A stretch of DNA of 64,000 nt from VRUE01 sp963697915 (GCA_963697915.1 OY969103.1:992001-1056000); one strand, 5' to 3'; shown: positions 7,963-16,150, counted from the first letter of the stretch. Numbers and translations are program-made. The notes: a model not told the origin generated them from the letters alone.

Positions 7963-8745
7963 TCAGTCGCTCAGGTTGCCCGGCAGACGCCCCTCGGCCT
8001 CGAGTTTCTGCAGGTGAGCGTCCATGACCAGGGCGGCCACCGGGCGCAACTCGGCCGGGACGTCGGCCCAGGCCTCGGCGAGCAGCGCCTCGCGGGAGCG
8101 CTCGCCGCGATCGAGGGCGGCGAGCAGGCGGCGCTCGCGCATCTCGCGGTGCTCGACGTACTCGGCCAGCTTCGCCGCCGGGTCGGTCACCCAGGGGCCG
8201 TGGCCCGGGCAGATCAGCGTTGGCGCCTCGGCCTGGACCAGGCGCAGCGAGTCCAGGTAGGCGCCCAGCGAGCCGCCGTCTGGCGGCACGAAGGTCGAGC
8301 CCTCACCGAGGACCAGGTCGCCGCTGAAGCAGACCCCATCGGCGGTGAGGAAACAGACGTGGTCGGCGGCGTGGCCGGGAGTGGCGAGCGCCCGCAGGCC
8401 GCCGTGCTCCTCGCCGTCACCGGGCAGGACAACAGGCACCCGCCGACGGGCCTCAAGCGCCTCTATATCCGACGTTCCAGGCCCATCGGCGGCGATCCTC
8501 GCCAAAGACTGCGCCCCGTCGGCGTGGTCGCCGTGGCCGTGGGTGAGCAGGATCAGGCCGATCCCGCCGCGCTCGGTCGCCGCGGCGCACACCGTGTCGA
8601 GGTGACCGGCGTCGTCGGGCCCCGGGTCGATCACCGTGCAGGGGTCGGCCCCGTATAGGTAGGTGTTGGTCCCCTCCAGCGTCATCGGCCCCAGGTTGGG
8701 CGCGACGAGCCGCAGGATCTCGGGATGCCCCGGCGCCTCTGTCAT
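7963..8745 (-). CDS. MBL-fold metallo-hydrolase (LACTB2/glyoxalase II-like)
   Basis: A 260-aa metallo-beta-lactamase-fold hydrolase. The metal motif HGHGDHADG lies at residues 69-77 (H69, H71, D73, H74), followed by TPGHAADHVCF, FSGDLVLG and CPGHGPWV, which supply the remaining ligands. The C-terminal helical part (about 190-260) resembles the winged-helix-like tail of LACTB2-type enzymes. ATG 8745 is favoured by an AGGGATGAG ribosome site; starts at 8760 or 8763 are possible. It probably acts in the cytoplasm on a thioester, phosphoester or RNA; the substrate is unknown. It lies downstream of the PafBC gene but is separated from it by a strong hairpin. Confidence 0.85.
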   Translation of the reverse strand: MTEAPGHPEILRLVAPNLGPMTLEGTNTYLYGADPCTVIDPGPDDAGHLDTVCAAATERGGIGLILLTHGHGDHADGAQSLARIAADGPGTSDIEALEARRRVPVVLPGDGEEHGGLRALATPGHAADHVCFLTADGVCFSGDLVLGEGSTFVPPDGGSLGAYLDSLRLVQAEAPTLICPGHGPWVTDPAAKLAEYVEHREMRERRLLAALDRGERSREALLAEAWADVPAELRPVAALVMDAHLQKLEAEGRLPGNLSD

Positions 8746-8768
8746 CTCATCCCTACCCATCAAATTTC

Positions 8769-8815
8769 ATGAAGACTGCATTTCCCCCATATAGCGGGGC
8801 AAATGCAGTCTTCAT
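8769..8815. terminator. 47-nt long inverted repeat directly after the PafBC stop codon
   Basis: ATGAAGACTGCATTT (8769-8783) pairs perfectly with 8801-8815, and CCCC/GGGG extends the stem after a one-base bulge, leaving an 8-nt apex with CATATAGC. It touches the PafBC stop at 8816. The A+T-rich arms differ from the surroundings. It would form a very stable RNA hairpin in either direction and is probably the 3' end of the PafBC transcript. Confidence 0.7.
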
Positions 8816-10873
8816 TCACGCCGCGGCCGCGACTTCGGCGGCGATCGCCTCGCGCGCCTCCTCGGGCTCGAGCACGACCAGGTCACCGGCGCCGCGGAGG
8901 ATCTCGCGCACCAGCCAGGAGGTGCCGGCGTAGGGCAGCTCGACGACGACGGCGCCGTCGGCCAGCTCCTCGACCACGGTGCGCTCCTCGCGCAGCCAGC
9001 GGGCGCGGTCGGGTGAGACCCAGACGCGGGCGACCTGGGCGGTCGGCACCTCGCCGTCGGTCATCCAGCCCTCGACCCCGGCGATCTCTTCGACCTCGGG
9101 CCGCGGCTCGAAGGCCTCGCCGCTCGCCGCAGCCTCCTTGATCCGGTCGAGCTTGAAGTGGCGGATCCCCTCTTTGGTCAGGTCGTAGCACTCCGCGTAC
9201 CAGCCCTCGCGGCCGTTCTCGAGCCGGTAGGGCTCGACCCGGCGCTTGGTGAACTGGTCCTCGTTCTCCTTGTAGTACTGGATCTCCAGCACCCGCCGGT
9301 CGGCGATCGCCTCGTTGACCGTGCGCGCCACACCGGTGTCGCCGCTGCTGCCCGAGGCGATCTCCAGGCCCTCCTCGGAGGGGTCGTGGCCGAGCGCCTC
9401 GACGATCTTGTCGCGGGCGGTCTGCAGGCCACCCTGGGGCAGGTAGTCGCCGAAGAGGTCGATCGCCGCGATCAGCGCCTTCGCCTCGAGCGGCAGCAGG
9501 CGCGCCGGACGGGCGAAGTTGTCGCCGTAGGGCTCGGAGTCGACCTCGATCTCGTCGCCCTGGACTTCGGCGTAGAGGACGTAGGTGCCGCCGCCGAAGT
9601 TGACGACGTTGAGCAGGTCGATGTCCTCCTGCAGCTCCTCGGCGCTGAGCTCGAGCCGCTGGCGCAGCTCGGTGACGCTCAGCCGCTCGCCTTTCTTCGC
9701 CGAGTCGATCAAGAGGCCGGCGAGGGTGACGAGCCGGGCGAAGCGCTCCGGCCGGATCGCCGCTTCGCCGCGACCGTTGCCGCGCGAGCGGGTCGGCGCC
9801 TCGCGCAGCGGCCGCTCGACCGTCTCCGCGACCTCGAACTCGCCACGGTGGCGCTCGTGGAGGAGGTCGAGCCGCTCGCGGGCTTCGTCGCGCAGCTCCT
9901 CGGGCTCCAGCACCTCGGCGTTCTGGCGCCAGCGCAGGACCCAGGCGATCAGCTCGCGCCGCGAGGCGAAGTCGGTCTCGAAGACCGAGCCCTTGCCGGG
10001 CGCGTCATCGCCCTTGCGGGCCGGGCGCAGCTCGCCATAGGGGCCGTAGTCGCGCTCGACCAGCCAGGCGATCCGCTCACGGACGAAGAGCTTCGCGGTG
10101 CCGCCGGTCTCACCCAGCTGCCAGGTGGCGCGCTGGCCGTAGTCGCGCCGGTCGAAGTCCTCCGGCGGCGAGAAGTCGTGCTCGGCCTTGGAGGCGTAGC
10201 CGACCTTGCCCTGGATCCGGGAGAGGCGGAAGACACGCACCGCGTCGCGCTCGTGCGAGTGCCCGATCAAGTAGAACTGACCGGAGCGGAAGACGAGGTG
10301 GTACGGGTCGACCTTGCGCTTCTCGGTCTCGTCGCGCTCCATCGTGTAGTAGGTGAACTCGATCGTCTTGCGGCGCGAGATCGCGGTCTCGATCTTGGAG
10401 AGCCGCTGGGAGAGGTCGCGGCCGCCGGCGGAGGCGGTCATCGCCATCTCGACCGGGGCGCGCTCGCCCTCGCTGATCGGGTTCGGGTGGCCCCAGGCGA
10501 CCTGCTGCAGGGCGAGCCGCAGCGGCTCGGCGTAGGCGAAGCCGCCGTCGGTGAGCAGCGAGAGCGCCGTGCTCAGCGCTGCCAGCTCGTCGTCGGAGAA
10601 CTCGATCGCGTCGAGGTAGAAGTTCTCCGGCGGCAGCGAGTAGAGCTCGGCCTCGAAGAAGCCCTCGCCCGGTTTCTCGACCCCGAGCTGGATGCCGAGG
10701 CTCTCGAGCTCGGCCCGGTCGGCGTAGAAGCGGCGCGCGAAGGCGTCGTCGTTCATGTCGCTGTAGCCCTCGACCTCGCGCTTGATCTCCAGGGCCGAGA
10801 CCGGCCTCCCCTGCGCCATCAGGAACGAGATCAGCGAGAGCTGGCGGATCAGCTTCTCGGTGTCCTTTGCCAC
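8816..10873 (-). CDS. pafBC: PafB-PafC fusion, WYL-domain transcriptional regulator
   Basis: A 685-aa protein with two consecutive winged-helix plus WYL modules. Module 1 (about 1-330) has the HTH LIRQLSLISFLMAQGRPVSA and a WYL core at DPYHLVFRSGQFYLIG. Module 2 (about 375-685) has the HTH FARLVTLAGLLIDSAKKGE and a WYL core at EPYRLENGREGWYAE. PafB and PafC are usually separate proteins of about 320 aa that together activate the RecA/LexA-independent DNA-damage response in actinobacteria. Here they are one chain. GTG 10873 has no clear ribosome site but a TATTCT -10 box 6 nt upstream, so the mRNA may be leaderless. No Pup-proteasome genes are nearby. Confidence 0.9.
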   Translation of the reverse strand: MAKDTEKLIRQLSLISFLMAQGRPVSALEIKREVEGYSDMNDDAFARRFYADRAELESLGIQLGVEKPGEGFFEAELYSLPPENFYLDAIEFSDDELAALSTALSLLTDGGFAYAEPLRLALQQVAWGHPNPISEGERAPVEMAMTASAGGRDLSQRLSKIETAISRRKTIEFTYYTMERDETEKRKVDPYHLVFRSGQFYLIGHSHERDAVRVFRLSRIQGKVGYASKAEHDFSPPEDFDRRDYGQRATWQLGETGGTAKLFVRERIAWLVERDYGPYGELRPARKGDDAPGKGSVFETDFASRRELIAWVLRWRQNAEVLEPEELRDEARERLDLLHERHRGEFEVAETVERPLREAPTRSRGNGRGEAAIRPERFARLVTLAGLLIDSAKKGERLSVTELRQRLELSAEELQEDIDLLNVVNFGGGTYVLYAEVQGDEIEVDSEPYGDNFARPARLLPLEAKALIAAIDLFGDYLPQGGLQTARDKIVEALGHDPSEEGLEIASGSSGDTGVARTVNEAIADRRVLEIQYYKENEDQFTKRRVEPYRLENGREGWYAECYDLTKEGIRHFKLDRIKEAAASGEAFEPRPEVEEIAGVEGWMTDGEVPTAQVARVWVSPDRARWLREERTVVEELADGAVVVELPYAGTSWLVREILRGAGDLVVLEPEEAREAIAAEVAAAA

Positions 10874-10879
10874 GAGTCC

Positions 10880-10885
10880 AGAATA
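10880..10885 (-). promoter_or_regulatory. TATTCT -10 box of the PafBC gene
   Basis: TATTCT ends 6 nt before GTG 10873 and matches the actinobacterial TANNNT pattern for leaderless transcripts. No -35 is required in this class. Confidence 0.45.
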
Positions 10886-10925
10886 GTGAGGACGACCTGG
10901 CAGACCGCCCGCCGGGACGGCCCGG

Positions 10926-10957
10926 AGCCCGCAATTTGGCGCTTTCTGACGCGGGCT
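10926..10957 (-). terminator. Hairpin touching the stop of the HD-domain gene
   Basis: AGCCCGC (10926-10932) pairs with GCGGGCT (10951-10957) around an 18-nt loop. The right arm shares a base with the TAA stop of the HD-domain gene. It is a possible transcript end between that gene and PafBC. There is no T run. Confidence 0.4.
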
Positions 10958-12066
10958 TAGGCCGCGGCGCGCTGGCCGAAGTAGGCGGAGCCGGAAAGCG
11001 CCCGGTCAAAGCCCGACCAGGACTCGCCCGCCGGCAGCTCGCGCTCGAGCCGGTCGAAGCTGCCGAGGCGGCCGCCGAGGTTGTCGATCATGTGGACGAG
11101 GACGGCCTCGCGGGTGGCGGGCACGACCGGCGAGCCGTGTTCGAGCGAGCCGTGGTGGCTGAGGATGATGTGGAGCACGGCCTGGGCGAGGGCCGGGTCG
11201 AAGCCCGGGATCTCCTCGATCTCACGGCGCACCGTGTAGTAGCCGAGCGGGATCTCGCCCTGCAGGCGGCCGGCGTCGGTGAGGTCGATCGCCAGCGGGT
11301 CGTCGTTGTAGGCGACGGTCTTGCCGATGTCGTGGAGGAGGGCGCCGGCGACGGCGACCTCGCGGTCGATGCCGGGGAAGAAGTTGGCCGCTGCGCTGAC
11401 CGCCTGCGCGACCGAGAGCGTGTGCTCGAGCAGGCCGTGGCGGTAGGCCTGGTGGTAGACCTTCGCCGCCGGCGCCTCGCGGAAGCGGGCGTAGACCTCC
11501 GAGCCGGGGCCGAAGAAACGGTCGAGCAGCTCGCCCAGCTGCGGGTCCTGGACCGTTGCCAGCAGCTGACGCAGCTCGCCCTCGAGCTGCGCGGCGGAGA
11601 CCATCGACTCGGCCGCCAGGTCGTCCTGTTCGTACTCGTCGGCGGCCGCCTCCCGCAGCCCCGAGAGCTTGACCTTGGCGCCCCAGCGTTCGCTCGTCTC
11701 GAAGACGCCGGTGACGTGTACCGCGGTGCCGGGGGCGGCGAGCGCGTAGAGCGCCTCCGCCTCCTCCCAGGCGACTGCCTCGGCGCTGCCGCTTGCGTCG
11801 CCGAGCACGAGGCGCAGCCATGGCTCGCCGTTGCGCTTGCGACGCAGCTCGCGCCCCCGGACCGCGTACACCCCCTTGACCCTTTGCCCATCCTGAAGCT
11901 CACCCAGCGGCACCCGGATCAGCGGTGTCGGCTCGAGCACCGCCGCCGGCTCGGCCGGCACTTCGGCCGGCTCCGGCGCGACCGCCGCCTCGTGCGCCAC
12001 CGGCGGCCGCGTCTCCGGTTCCGCGAACGGGTGTCCCGCGGTGTCCGTCAGCGCCTGCTGAGTCAT
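10957..12066 (-). CDS. OB-fold plus HD-domain protein (YhaM-like 3'-5' exoribonuclease)
   Basis: A 369-aa protein. Residues 1-50 are a low-complexity Pro/Ala/Glu-rich tail. Residues 53-140 form an OB-fold nucleic-acid-binding domain (VKGVYAVRGRELRRKRNG, then WLRLVLGDASG). Residues 195-345 are an HD domain with H210 and H215, the metal pair LLHDIGK (H245-D246) and ILSHHGSLEHG. This order matches YhaM/CbpA-type 3'-5' exonucleases, which act on RNA or single-stranded DNA. It lies upstream of and in line with the DNA-damage regulator PafBC, 83 nt away. The start has TACCTT 9 nt upstream rather than a ribosome site. Confidence 0.85.
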   Translation of the reverse strand: MTQQALTDTAGHPFAEPETRPPVAHEAAVAPEPAEVPAEPAAVLEPTPLIRVPLGELQDGQRVKGVYAVRGRELRRKRNGEPWLRLVLGDASGSAEAVAWEEAEALYALAAPGTAVHVTGVFETSERWGAKVKLSGLREAAADEYEQDDLAAESMVSAAQLEGELRQLLATVQDPQLGELLDRFFGPGSEVYARFREAPAAKVYHQAYRHGLLEHTLSVAQAVSAAANFFPGIDREVAVAGALLHDIGKTVAYNDDPLAIDLTDAGRLQGEIPLGYYTVRREIEEIPGFDPALAQAVLHIILSHHGSLEHGSPVVPATREAVLVHMIDNLGGRLGSFDRLERELPAGESWSGFDRALSGSAYFGQRAAA

Positions 12067-12075
12067 CGTGATCCC

Positions 12076-12081
12076 AAGGTA
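12076..12081 (-). promoter_or_regulatory. TACCTT -10 box of the HD-domain gene
   Basis: TACCTT lies 9 nt before ATG 12066 and fits TANNNT. No Shine-Dalgarno sequence lies between, so a leaderless or near-leaderless transcript is inferred. Confidence 0.4.
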
Positions 12082-12112
12082 GAGACGCGCGCGGACGACG
12101 AGTTACGACCGG

Positions 12113-12478
12113 TCAGACCACGCCGCCCAACCAGTGTCCGAGGGCGACGGCGGCGAAGCCGGCGAGCAGCGAAAGGCCGAGGTTGAGCCAGACCAGGTGG
12201 GTGTGGCCGGCCTCGGCAAGGCGGTGCGAGTCGAGGATCCAGGTCGAGAAGGTGGTGAAGGAGCCGATCAGGCCGCCGGCGACTATCACCAGCGCCTCAC
12301 CTTCGAGCGCCGCGCCGGCGACCAGGCCGAGGGCCAGCGCCCCGGCCAGGTTGACGGCGAGGATGCCGAGCGGGAAGGGGTGGTCGGCGCGGGCGCTGAC
12401 CGCGGCGTCGATCAGGAAGCGGGCCGCGGCGGCGGCGCCGCCGAGCAGGCCGACGGCGACCCAGGCGGGGGCGCTCAC
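12113..12478 (-). CDS. crcB: Fluoride ion channel CrcB/Fluc, second subunit
   Basis: A 121-aa membrane protein with four predicted helices. Family marks are ARFLIDAAV, an Asn-containing GILAVNLAGALALGLV helix and GGLIGSFTTFSTW, whose Phe/Thr/Ser side chains line the fluoride pore. Fluc channels are dual-topology dimers; tandem copies like these usually form a heterodimer with each subunit in one orientation. The GTG start overlaps the TGA of the upstream copy by 4 nt (GTGA), so translation is coupled. It exports fluoride passively across the inner membrane. Confidence 0.92.
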   Translation of the reverse strand: MSAPAWVAVGLLGGAAAAARFLIDAAVSARADHPFPLGILAVNLAGALALGLVAGAALEGEALVIVAGGLIGSFTTFSTWILDSHRLAEAGHTHLVWLNLGLSLLAGFAAVALGHWLGGVV

Positions 12479-12867
12479 CGGGCCGGCTCCGGGCGGCGCT
12501 CCAGCGCCATGCCGAGCCGCACGAAGGCGTAACCCGCGGCGAGCGTGGCGGCGATGTAGGCGCTCGCCATCCCCAGGTGGCCGCCCTCGACCAGCTCGAA
12601 GATCTCCAGCTGCAGGGTCGAGAAGGTGGTCAGCGTGCCGCAGATGCCGGTGGTCAGGAAGGGGTGCGCGAGGCTCTCCTCGGGGTGATCGCGCAGACGC
12701 GCGACGAAGTAGCCGAGCAACAGCGCGCCGGCCATGTTGACGGCGAAGGTCGCCCACGGCCACTCGCCCGGCCCGTGCGGGGCCGCCTCGGTGAGCCCGA
12801 CTCGGGCGAGAGCCCCGAGCACGCCGCCGACGTAGATCGCCGCCAGACGGCGAAGCTCGAATCGCAT
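12475..12867 (-). CDS. crcB: Fluoride ion channel CrcB/Fluc, first subunit
   Basis: A 130-aa four-helix channel subunit. It has GVLGALARVGL in helix 1, FAVNMAGALLLGYF with the conserved Asn in helix 2, and GICGTLTTFSTLQLE with the pore Phe/Thr/Ser residues in helix 3. ATG 12867 is chosen since upstream sequence is not conserved and belongs to the divergent gene. It is paired with crcB at 12113 through a 4-nt overlap. Only 21 bp separate it from the divergent gene, which is too little for a fluoride riboswitch, and none is visible. Confidence 0.92.
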   Translation of the reverse strand: MRFELRRLAAIYVGGVLGALARVGLTEAAPHGPGEWPWATFAVNMAGALLLGYFVARLRDHPEESLAHPFLTTGICGTLTTFSTLQLEIFELVEGGHLGMASAYIAATLAAGYAFVRLGMALERRPEPAR

Positions 12868-12873
12868 CTGGAC

Positions 12874-12879
12874 TAGGGT
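12874..12879 (+). promoter_or_regulatory. TAGGGT -10 box of the DUF3817 gene
   Basis: TAGGGT lies 9 nt before GTG 12889 in a 21-bp divergent intergenic gap. It fits TANNNT and supports GTG 12889 over ATG 12898. Confidence 0.4.
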
Positions 12880-12888
12880 TCCAGACTC

Positions 12889-13188
12889 GTGAAGCCGATG
12901 CGCTACATCGCCCTCGCCGAGGCAACCAGCTTCATCGCCCTGCTGATCGCCAGCGTGATCAAACGAACCGGTGGCGACGAGATCGGGGTGCAGATCCTCG
13001 GCCCGATCCACGGTGGCCTCTTCATCGCCTACGTGATCGTCGCCCTCAACCTGCGCTCGCAGCTCGAGTGGCCGGGCAAGACGACCTTCTGGGTCCTGGT
13101 CGGCGCCGTCGTGCCCTTCGGCGGCTACGTCGTCGACTGGTGGCTGGTGCGCGAGCAGCGGCGGATCGACGGGGCCGCGGCGCAGTGA
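12889..13188 (+). CDS. DUF3817 small integral membrane protein
   Basis: A 99-aa protein with three predicted transmembrane helices: RYIALAEATSFIALLIASVI, an ILGPIHGGLFIAYVIVAL helix with the conserved HG, and FWVLVGAVVPFGGYVVDWW. This is the DUF3817 pattern common in actinobacteria; the function is unknown. GTG 12889 is preferred from a -10 box 9 nt upstream. The TGA at 13186-13188 overlaps the GTG of the next gene by 4 nt, so the two form a coupled pair, although no functional link is known. Confidence 0.82.
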   Translation: MKPMRYIALAEATSFIALLIASVIKRTGGDEIGVQILGPIHGGLFIAYVIVALNLRSQLEWPGKTTFWVLVGAVVPFGGYVVDWWLVREQRRIDGAAAQ

Positions 13189-14054
13189 AGCTCTGCCGGT
13201 TCACCGCCGCCACGGGCGAGCCGGCGCTGGGCATCGTCAGCGGCGAGGAGGTCGTCGACCTCTCGGCGACCGAGGCTCCCGCGGAACCGGCGGCCGCGCT
13301 CGACAAGGTCGGGCAGGACTGGCTGACGGAGCTGGCCGACGGGGCGCCGCGCCTGCCGCTCGCCGAGGTGCAGCTCTTGGCGCCGGCGGTGCCGCGCAAG
13401 TACCTGGCGATCGCCCTCAACTACGCCGAGCACATCGCCGAGATGGGGATGGAGGCGCCCGAGGTGCCGATGTTCTTCAACAAGCAGGTGACCTGCGTCG
13501 TCGGCCCCGGCGCCGAGATCCACATGCCGCGCGTCTCCACCTTCCTCGACTACGAGGCCGAGCTGGCGATCGTGATCGGCAAGCGCTGCCGCCACGTCCC
13601 GGCTGAGCGCGCCGCCGAGGTGATCGCCGGCTACACCTGCGCCAACGACGTCAGCGTCCGCGACTGGCAGGGGCGGGCCAAAACCATGACGCTCGGCAAG
13701 TCCTTCGACACGCACGGCCCGCTCGGGCCCTGGCTGGTCACCGGCGACGAGCTCGGCGACCCTGGAGACCTGCGCGTCCGCTGCCACGTCGACGGCGAGC
13801 TGCGCCAGGACGAGAGCACCGCCGAGATGGTCTTCGACTGCTTCCAGCAGGTCGCCCACCTCTCGGAAGCCTTCACGCTCGAGCCCGGCGACGTGATCGC
13901 CACCGGCACCCCCTCCGGCGTCGGCCTCGGCCGCGAGCCGGTCCGCGACAACCTGCTGCACGTGGGCAGCGAGGTGCGGGTCGAGATCGAGGGGATCGGC
14001 GAGCTGGTCAACACCGTGGTCGAGGAGCCCGAGGGCTTCCTCGTCGCCGGCTAG
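13185..14054 (+). CDS. Fumarylacetoacetate hydrolase (FAH) family protein
   Basis: A 289-aa member of the FAH superfamily of usual length. An N-terminal cap (1-65) precedes the catalytic domain: YLAIALNYAEHI, a metal triad in TFLDYEAELAIVIGKRC (Glu/Glu/Asp), ANDVSVRDWQ, GKSFDTHGPLGPW and PGDVIATGTPSGVG. Such enzymes are Mg-dependent hydrolases, decarboxylases or isomerases of beta-keto acids, including acylpyruvase and 2-hydroxyhepta-2,4-diene-1,7-dioate isomerase. The exact substrate is not readable. GTG 13185 overlaps the stop of the membrane protein before it. The 3' end overlaps a convergent TetR gene by 4 nt. Confidence 0.88.
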   Translation: MKLCRFTAATGEPALGIVSGEEVVDLSATEAPAEPAAALDKVGQDWLTELADGAPRLPLAEVQLLAPAVPRKYLAIALNYAEHIAEMGMEAPEVPMFFNKQVTCVVGPGAEIHMPRVSTFLDYEAELAIVIGKRCRHVPAERAAEVIAGYTCANDVSVRDWQGRAKTMTLGKSFDTHGPLGPWLVTGDELGDPGDLRVRCHVDGELRQDESTAEMVFDCFQQVAHLSEAFTLEPGDVIATGTPSGVGLGREPVRDNLLHVGSEVRVEIEGIGELVNTVVEEPEGFLVAG

Positions 14055-14683
14055 GCGACACGCTCCGCCATCGGCGTCAGCACCTCCTTGGCGAAGCGGC
14101 GCAGCTGGGCGTCGTCGCCAAGGTCGGGATCGCCGGGCGGGATCGTGATGTAGCTGAGGAAGAGGCGGGCGAAGACGTCGGCGACCCAGCGCGCCGGGCG
14201 CGACGGGGCGCCGGGCCGGTCGCCGTGGATCTGGCGGGCGATGAAGGCGGCGCCGGTGTCGAGCAGCGCGGAGTCCTCGGCGGCGAGCCCCTCGGTGAAG
14301 GCGCCGGCGTCGGCCTGCGCGACGCGGCGCAGCAGCGGGTGGTCGCGGGCGAAGCGGACGGCGGCGATGAAGGCCGCGGCGACGCCCTCGCGCTCGTCCG
14401 GGGCGGCGTCGATGCCGGCCGCGACGGCGGCGAGGAAGCGCTGCGTTTCCCGCATCACCAGAGCCCGCACCAGGTCGTCGCGGCGGGGGAAGCGGCGGTA
14501 GGCGGTCATCCGGCCGACGCCGGCGCGGCGCACCACGTCCTCGACCGTGAAGCGCCCCATCCCGACCGCCGCCGCCTCGAGCACGGCGGCGTCGAGGATG
14601 CGTTCGCTGGTGCGATCGTCGGCCGCCTCGCCCCCGCCGCCGCTGACGACGGCCTCGGTGAGCAGCTCGGCCAGCTCAGACAT
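14051..14683 (-). CDS. TetR-family transcriptional regulator
   Basis: A 210-aa repressor-type protein. The HTH lies at residues about 25-70: SERILDAAVLEAAAVGMGRF, VEDVVRRAGVGRMTAYRRF, RRDDLVRAL. The rest is a helical ligand-binding domain. ATG 14683 lies inside the end of the DUF2236 gene (8-nt overlap, ATGTCTGA); an alternative GTG at 14695 adds four residues. The coupling suggests that it controls the DUF2236 gene and possibly neighbours. The ligand is unknown. Confidence 0.87.
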   Translation of the reverse strand: MSELAELLTEAVVSGGGGEAADDRTSERILDAAVLEAAAVGMGRFTVEDVVRRAGVGRMTAYRRFPRRDDLVRALVMRETQRFLAAVAAGIDAAPDEREGVAAAFIAAVRFARDHPLLRRVAQADAGAFTEGLAAEDSALLDTGAAFIARQIHGDRPGAPSRPARWVADVFARLFLSYITIPPGDPDLGDDAQLRRFAKEVLTPMAERVA

Positions 14684-15584
14684 AGGCGGGCTCACGCGCC
14701 GACGAAGCGCGCTCGCGCGCCAGCGCCAGGTACGGCGGCGTGCCGAAGGCCCAGCGCAGCGAGCGCGATTCGAACCGCAGGTAAGGCTCGACCAGCGCGC
14801 GCCGGAAGGCGGGCCCGTGCTCGAAGCCGGTCAGCTCCTGGGTCCAGCGCGGCGCCAGGCTCATCCCGGCCTGGGCGAAGAAGCGGTGCAGGGCGCGGTC
14901 GATCCGCTCGGGGAGGTCCGGCCCGAACGGGGCGGTGAGCAGGAACTCGAAGAATTCGCGGGTCTGGGCGTTGACGGCGAGCTTCGGCCGCATCTCCTCG
15001 ACGTACTCGCGCAGCTCGGCCGCCGTCTCGGGTACCACCTCGGCCCCGCCCATGCGGCCGATCACGGCCTGCTCGGCGAGGTAGCGGTCGCGCTCGGCCG
15101 GGGTCAGCGGCTGGTTGTAGCGCTCGTAGGCGACCATGATCATCCAGGGGATGCAGGTGTGGACCCAGGCGAGCAGCTCGGGGTCGAGCGCCTCGTAGGG
15201 GACGCCGTCGGGCCGCGTCCCGTTGATCCGCGAGTGGATGCGCTTGACCCGTTCGATCAGCTCGGTGGCGCCCGCCGTGCTGCCGAAGGTGGTGCCGAGC
15301 ACGTAGCCGAGCGTCGTGCGGGCGCGGCGGAACGGGTCCTCGCGGTAGGAGGAGAGTTCCTGGACGCCGGCGATCACCGAGGGGTGGAGGATCTCGAGCA
15401 CGATCGCGGCGGTGCCGGCCATCGCCACCGAGGAGATGTCGCCGTTGACCTTCCAGGAGACCGAGCCGGGGCCGGTGAGGCCGGGGTCGCCGGCCGGGCC
15501 GCCGTAGAGACGGGGGTCGTCATGGCGTCCGGTGATCGCCTCGAAGTCCCTGACTATGCGCCGCTGGATCGGGTTGCGCGCCAT
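14676..15584 (-). CDS. DUF2236 (MpaB/Lcp-like) oxygenase-type protein
   Basis: A 302-aa protein of the DUF2236 family, which includes the rubber oxygenase Lcp and the mycophenolate pathway protein MpaB; several members bind b-type heme. Typical segments are VSWKVNGDISSVAMAGTAAI with ILHPSVIAGVQELSSYREDP, TTFGSTAGATELIERVKRIH, and LLAWVHTCIPWMIMVAYERY. Histidines in HPSV, RIHSR and WVHTC are possible heme ligands. ATG 15584 has GGAG 6 nt upstream. It is coupled to the downstream TetR gene. Oxidation of a hydrophobic or terpenoid substrate is the family-based guess. Confidence 0.85.
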   Translation of the reverse strand: MARNPIQRRIVRDFEAITGRHDDPRLYGGPAGDPGLTGPGSVSWKVNGDISSVAMAGTAAIVLEILHPSVIAGVQELSSYREDPFRRARTTLGYVLGTTFGSTAGATELIERVKRIHSRINGTRPDGVPYEALDPELLAWVHTCIPWMIMVAYERYNQPLTPAERDRYLAEQAVIGRMGGAEVVPETAAELREYVEEMRPKLAVNAQTREFFEFLLTAPFGPDLPERIDRALHRFFAQAGMSLAPRWTQELTGFEHGPAFRRALVEPYLRFESRSLRWAFGTPPYLALARERASSAREPAYV

Positions 15585-15621
15585 CGTGAGCTCCTCGGTG
15601 GTGGTAGGACTGATAGCTAAT

Positions 15622-16131
15622 TCATACCATACGTCCCACCAGCTGCACGATCGGGATCGACCGTCCCGCCTCCCCCGCTTCCCGGCGGTAGGCGGCGTAG
15701 GGCGGGAAGACGTTGTCGGCCAGCGCCCAGATCCGCCGACGCTCGGCCTCGTCGTCGACCACCGTGGCCGTCATCGGGATGCCGCCGAAGGTGACGTCGG
15801 GATTGGCCCGCAGGTTGTGGAACCAAGCGGGGTTCTCGGCGGCCCCCGCTTTCGAGGCGACGATCGTCGCCAGCTCGCCGTCGTGGAAGTAGATGACGAC
15901 GTTGCGCCGCAGCGCGCCGCTCTTCGCGCCTCGCGTTTCGAGCAGCGCCGTCGGTAGCACGAGGCCCATCCCCAGGCGCCCCCCGGTCGCCCGCATCACG
16001 AGCGGGTCGAGGCGCCAGAGGAAGATCCGCGAGAGAAACCGCCCCAACCGCGTGGCGGAGAACGCCGCATAGGCCCGGCTGAACCAGCCACGTGGCTGGC
16101 TGGGATCGACGTACTTCAGCTGCCTGGGCAT
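15622..16131 (-). CDS. Deazaflavin (F420)-dependent nitroreductase family protein
   Basis: A 169-aa protein of the Ddn/DUF385 family, split-barrel enzymes that use F420 or FMN. Characteristic parts are PTALLETRGAKSGALRRNVVIYFHDG, AENPAWFHNLRANPDVTFGG (the conserved NPAWxxNLxANP) and AERRRIWALADNVFPPY. ATG 16131 has AAGGAGG 5 nt upstream, one of the best ribosome sites in the window. It lies 37 nt upstream of the DUF2236 gene on the same strand, so the two redox genes may be co-transcribed. The substrate is unknown; quinone reduction is known for relatives. Confidence 0.88.
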   Translation of the reverse strand: MPRQLKYVDPSQPRGWFSRAYAAFSATRLGRFLSRIFLWRLDPLVMRATGGRLGMGLVLPTALLETRGAKSGALRRNVVIYFHDGELATIVASKAGAAENPAWFHNLRANPDVTFGGIPMTATVVDDEAERRRIWALADNVFPPYAAYRREAGEAGRSIPIVQLVGRMV

Positions 16132-16150
16132 CGCGGCCTCCTTACGAGAG

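Noticed and set aside
12868..12888. Fluoride riboswitch before the crcB pair
   Set aside because: Only 21 bp separate the divergent starts and no fluoride-aptamer pattern is visible.
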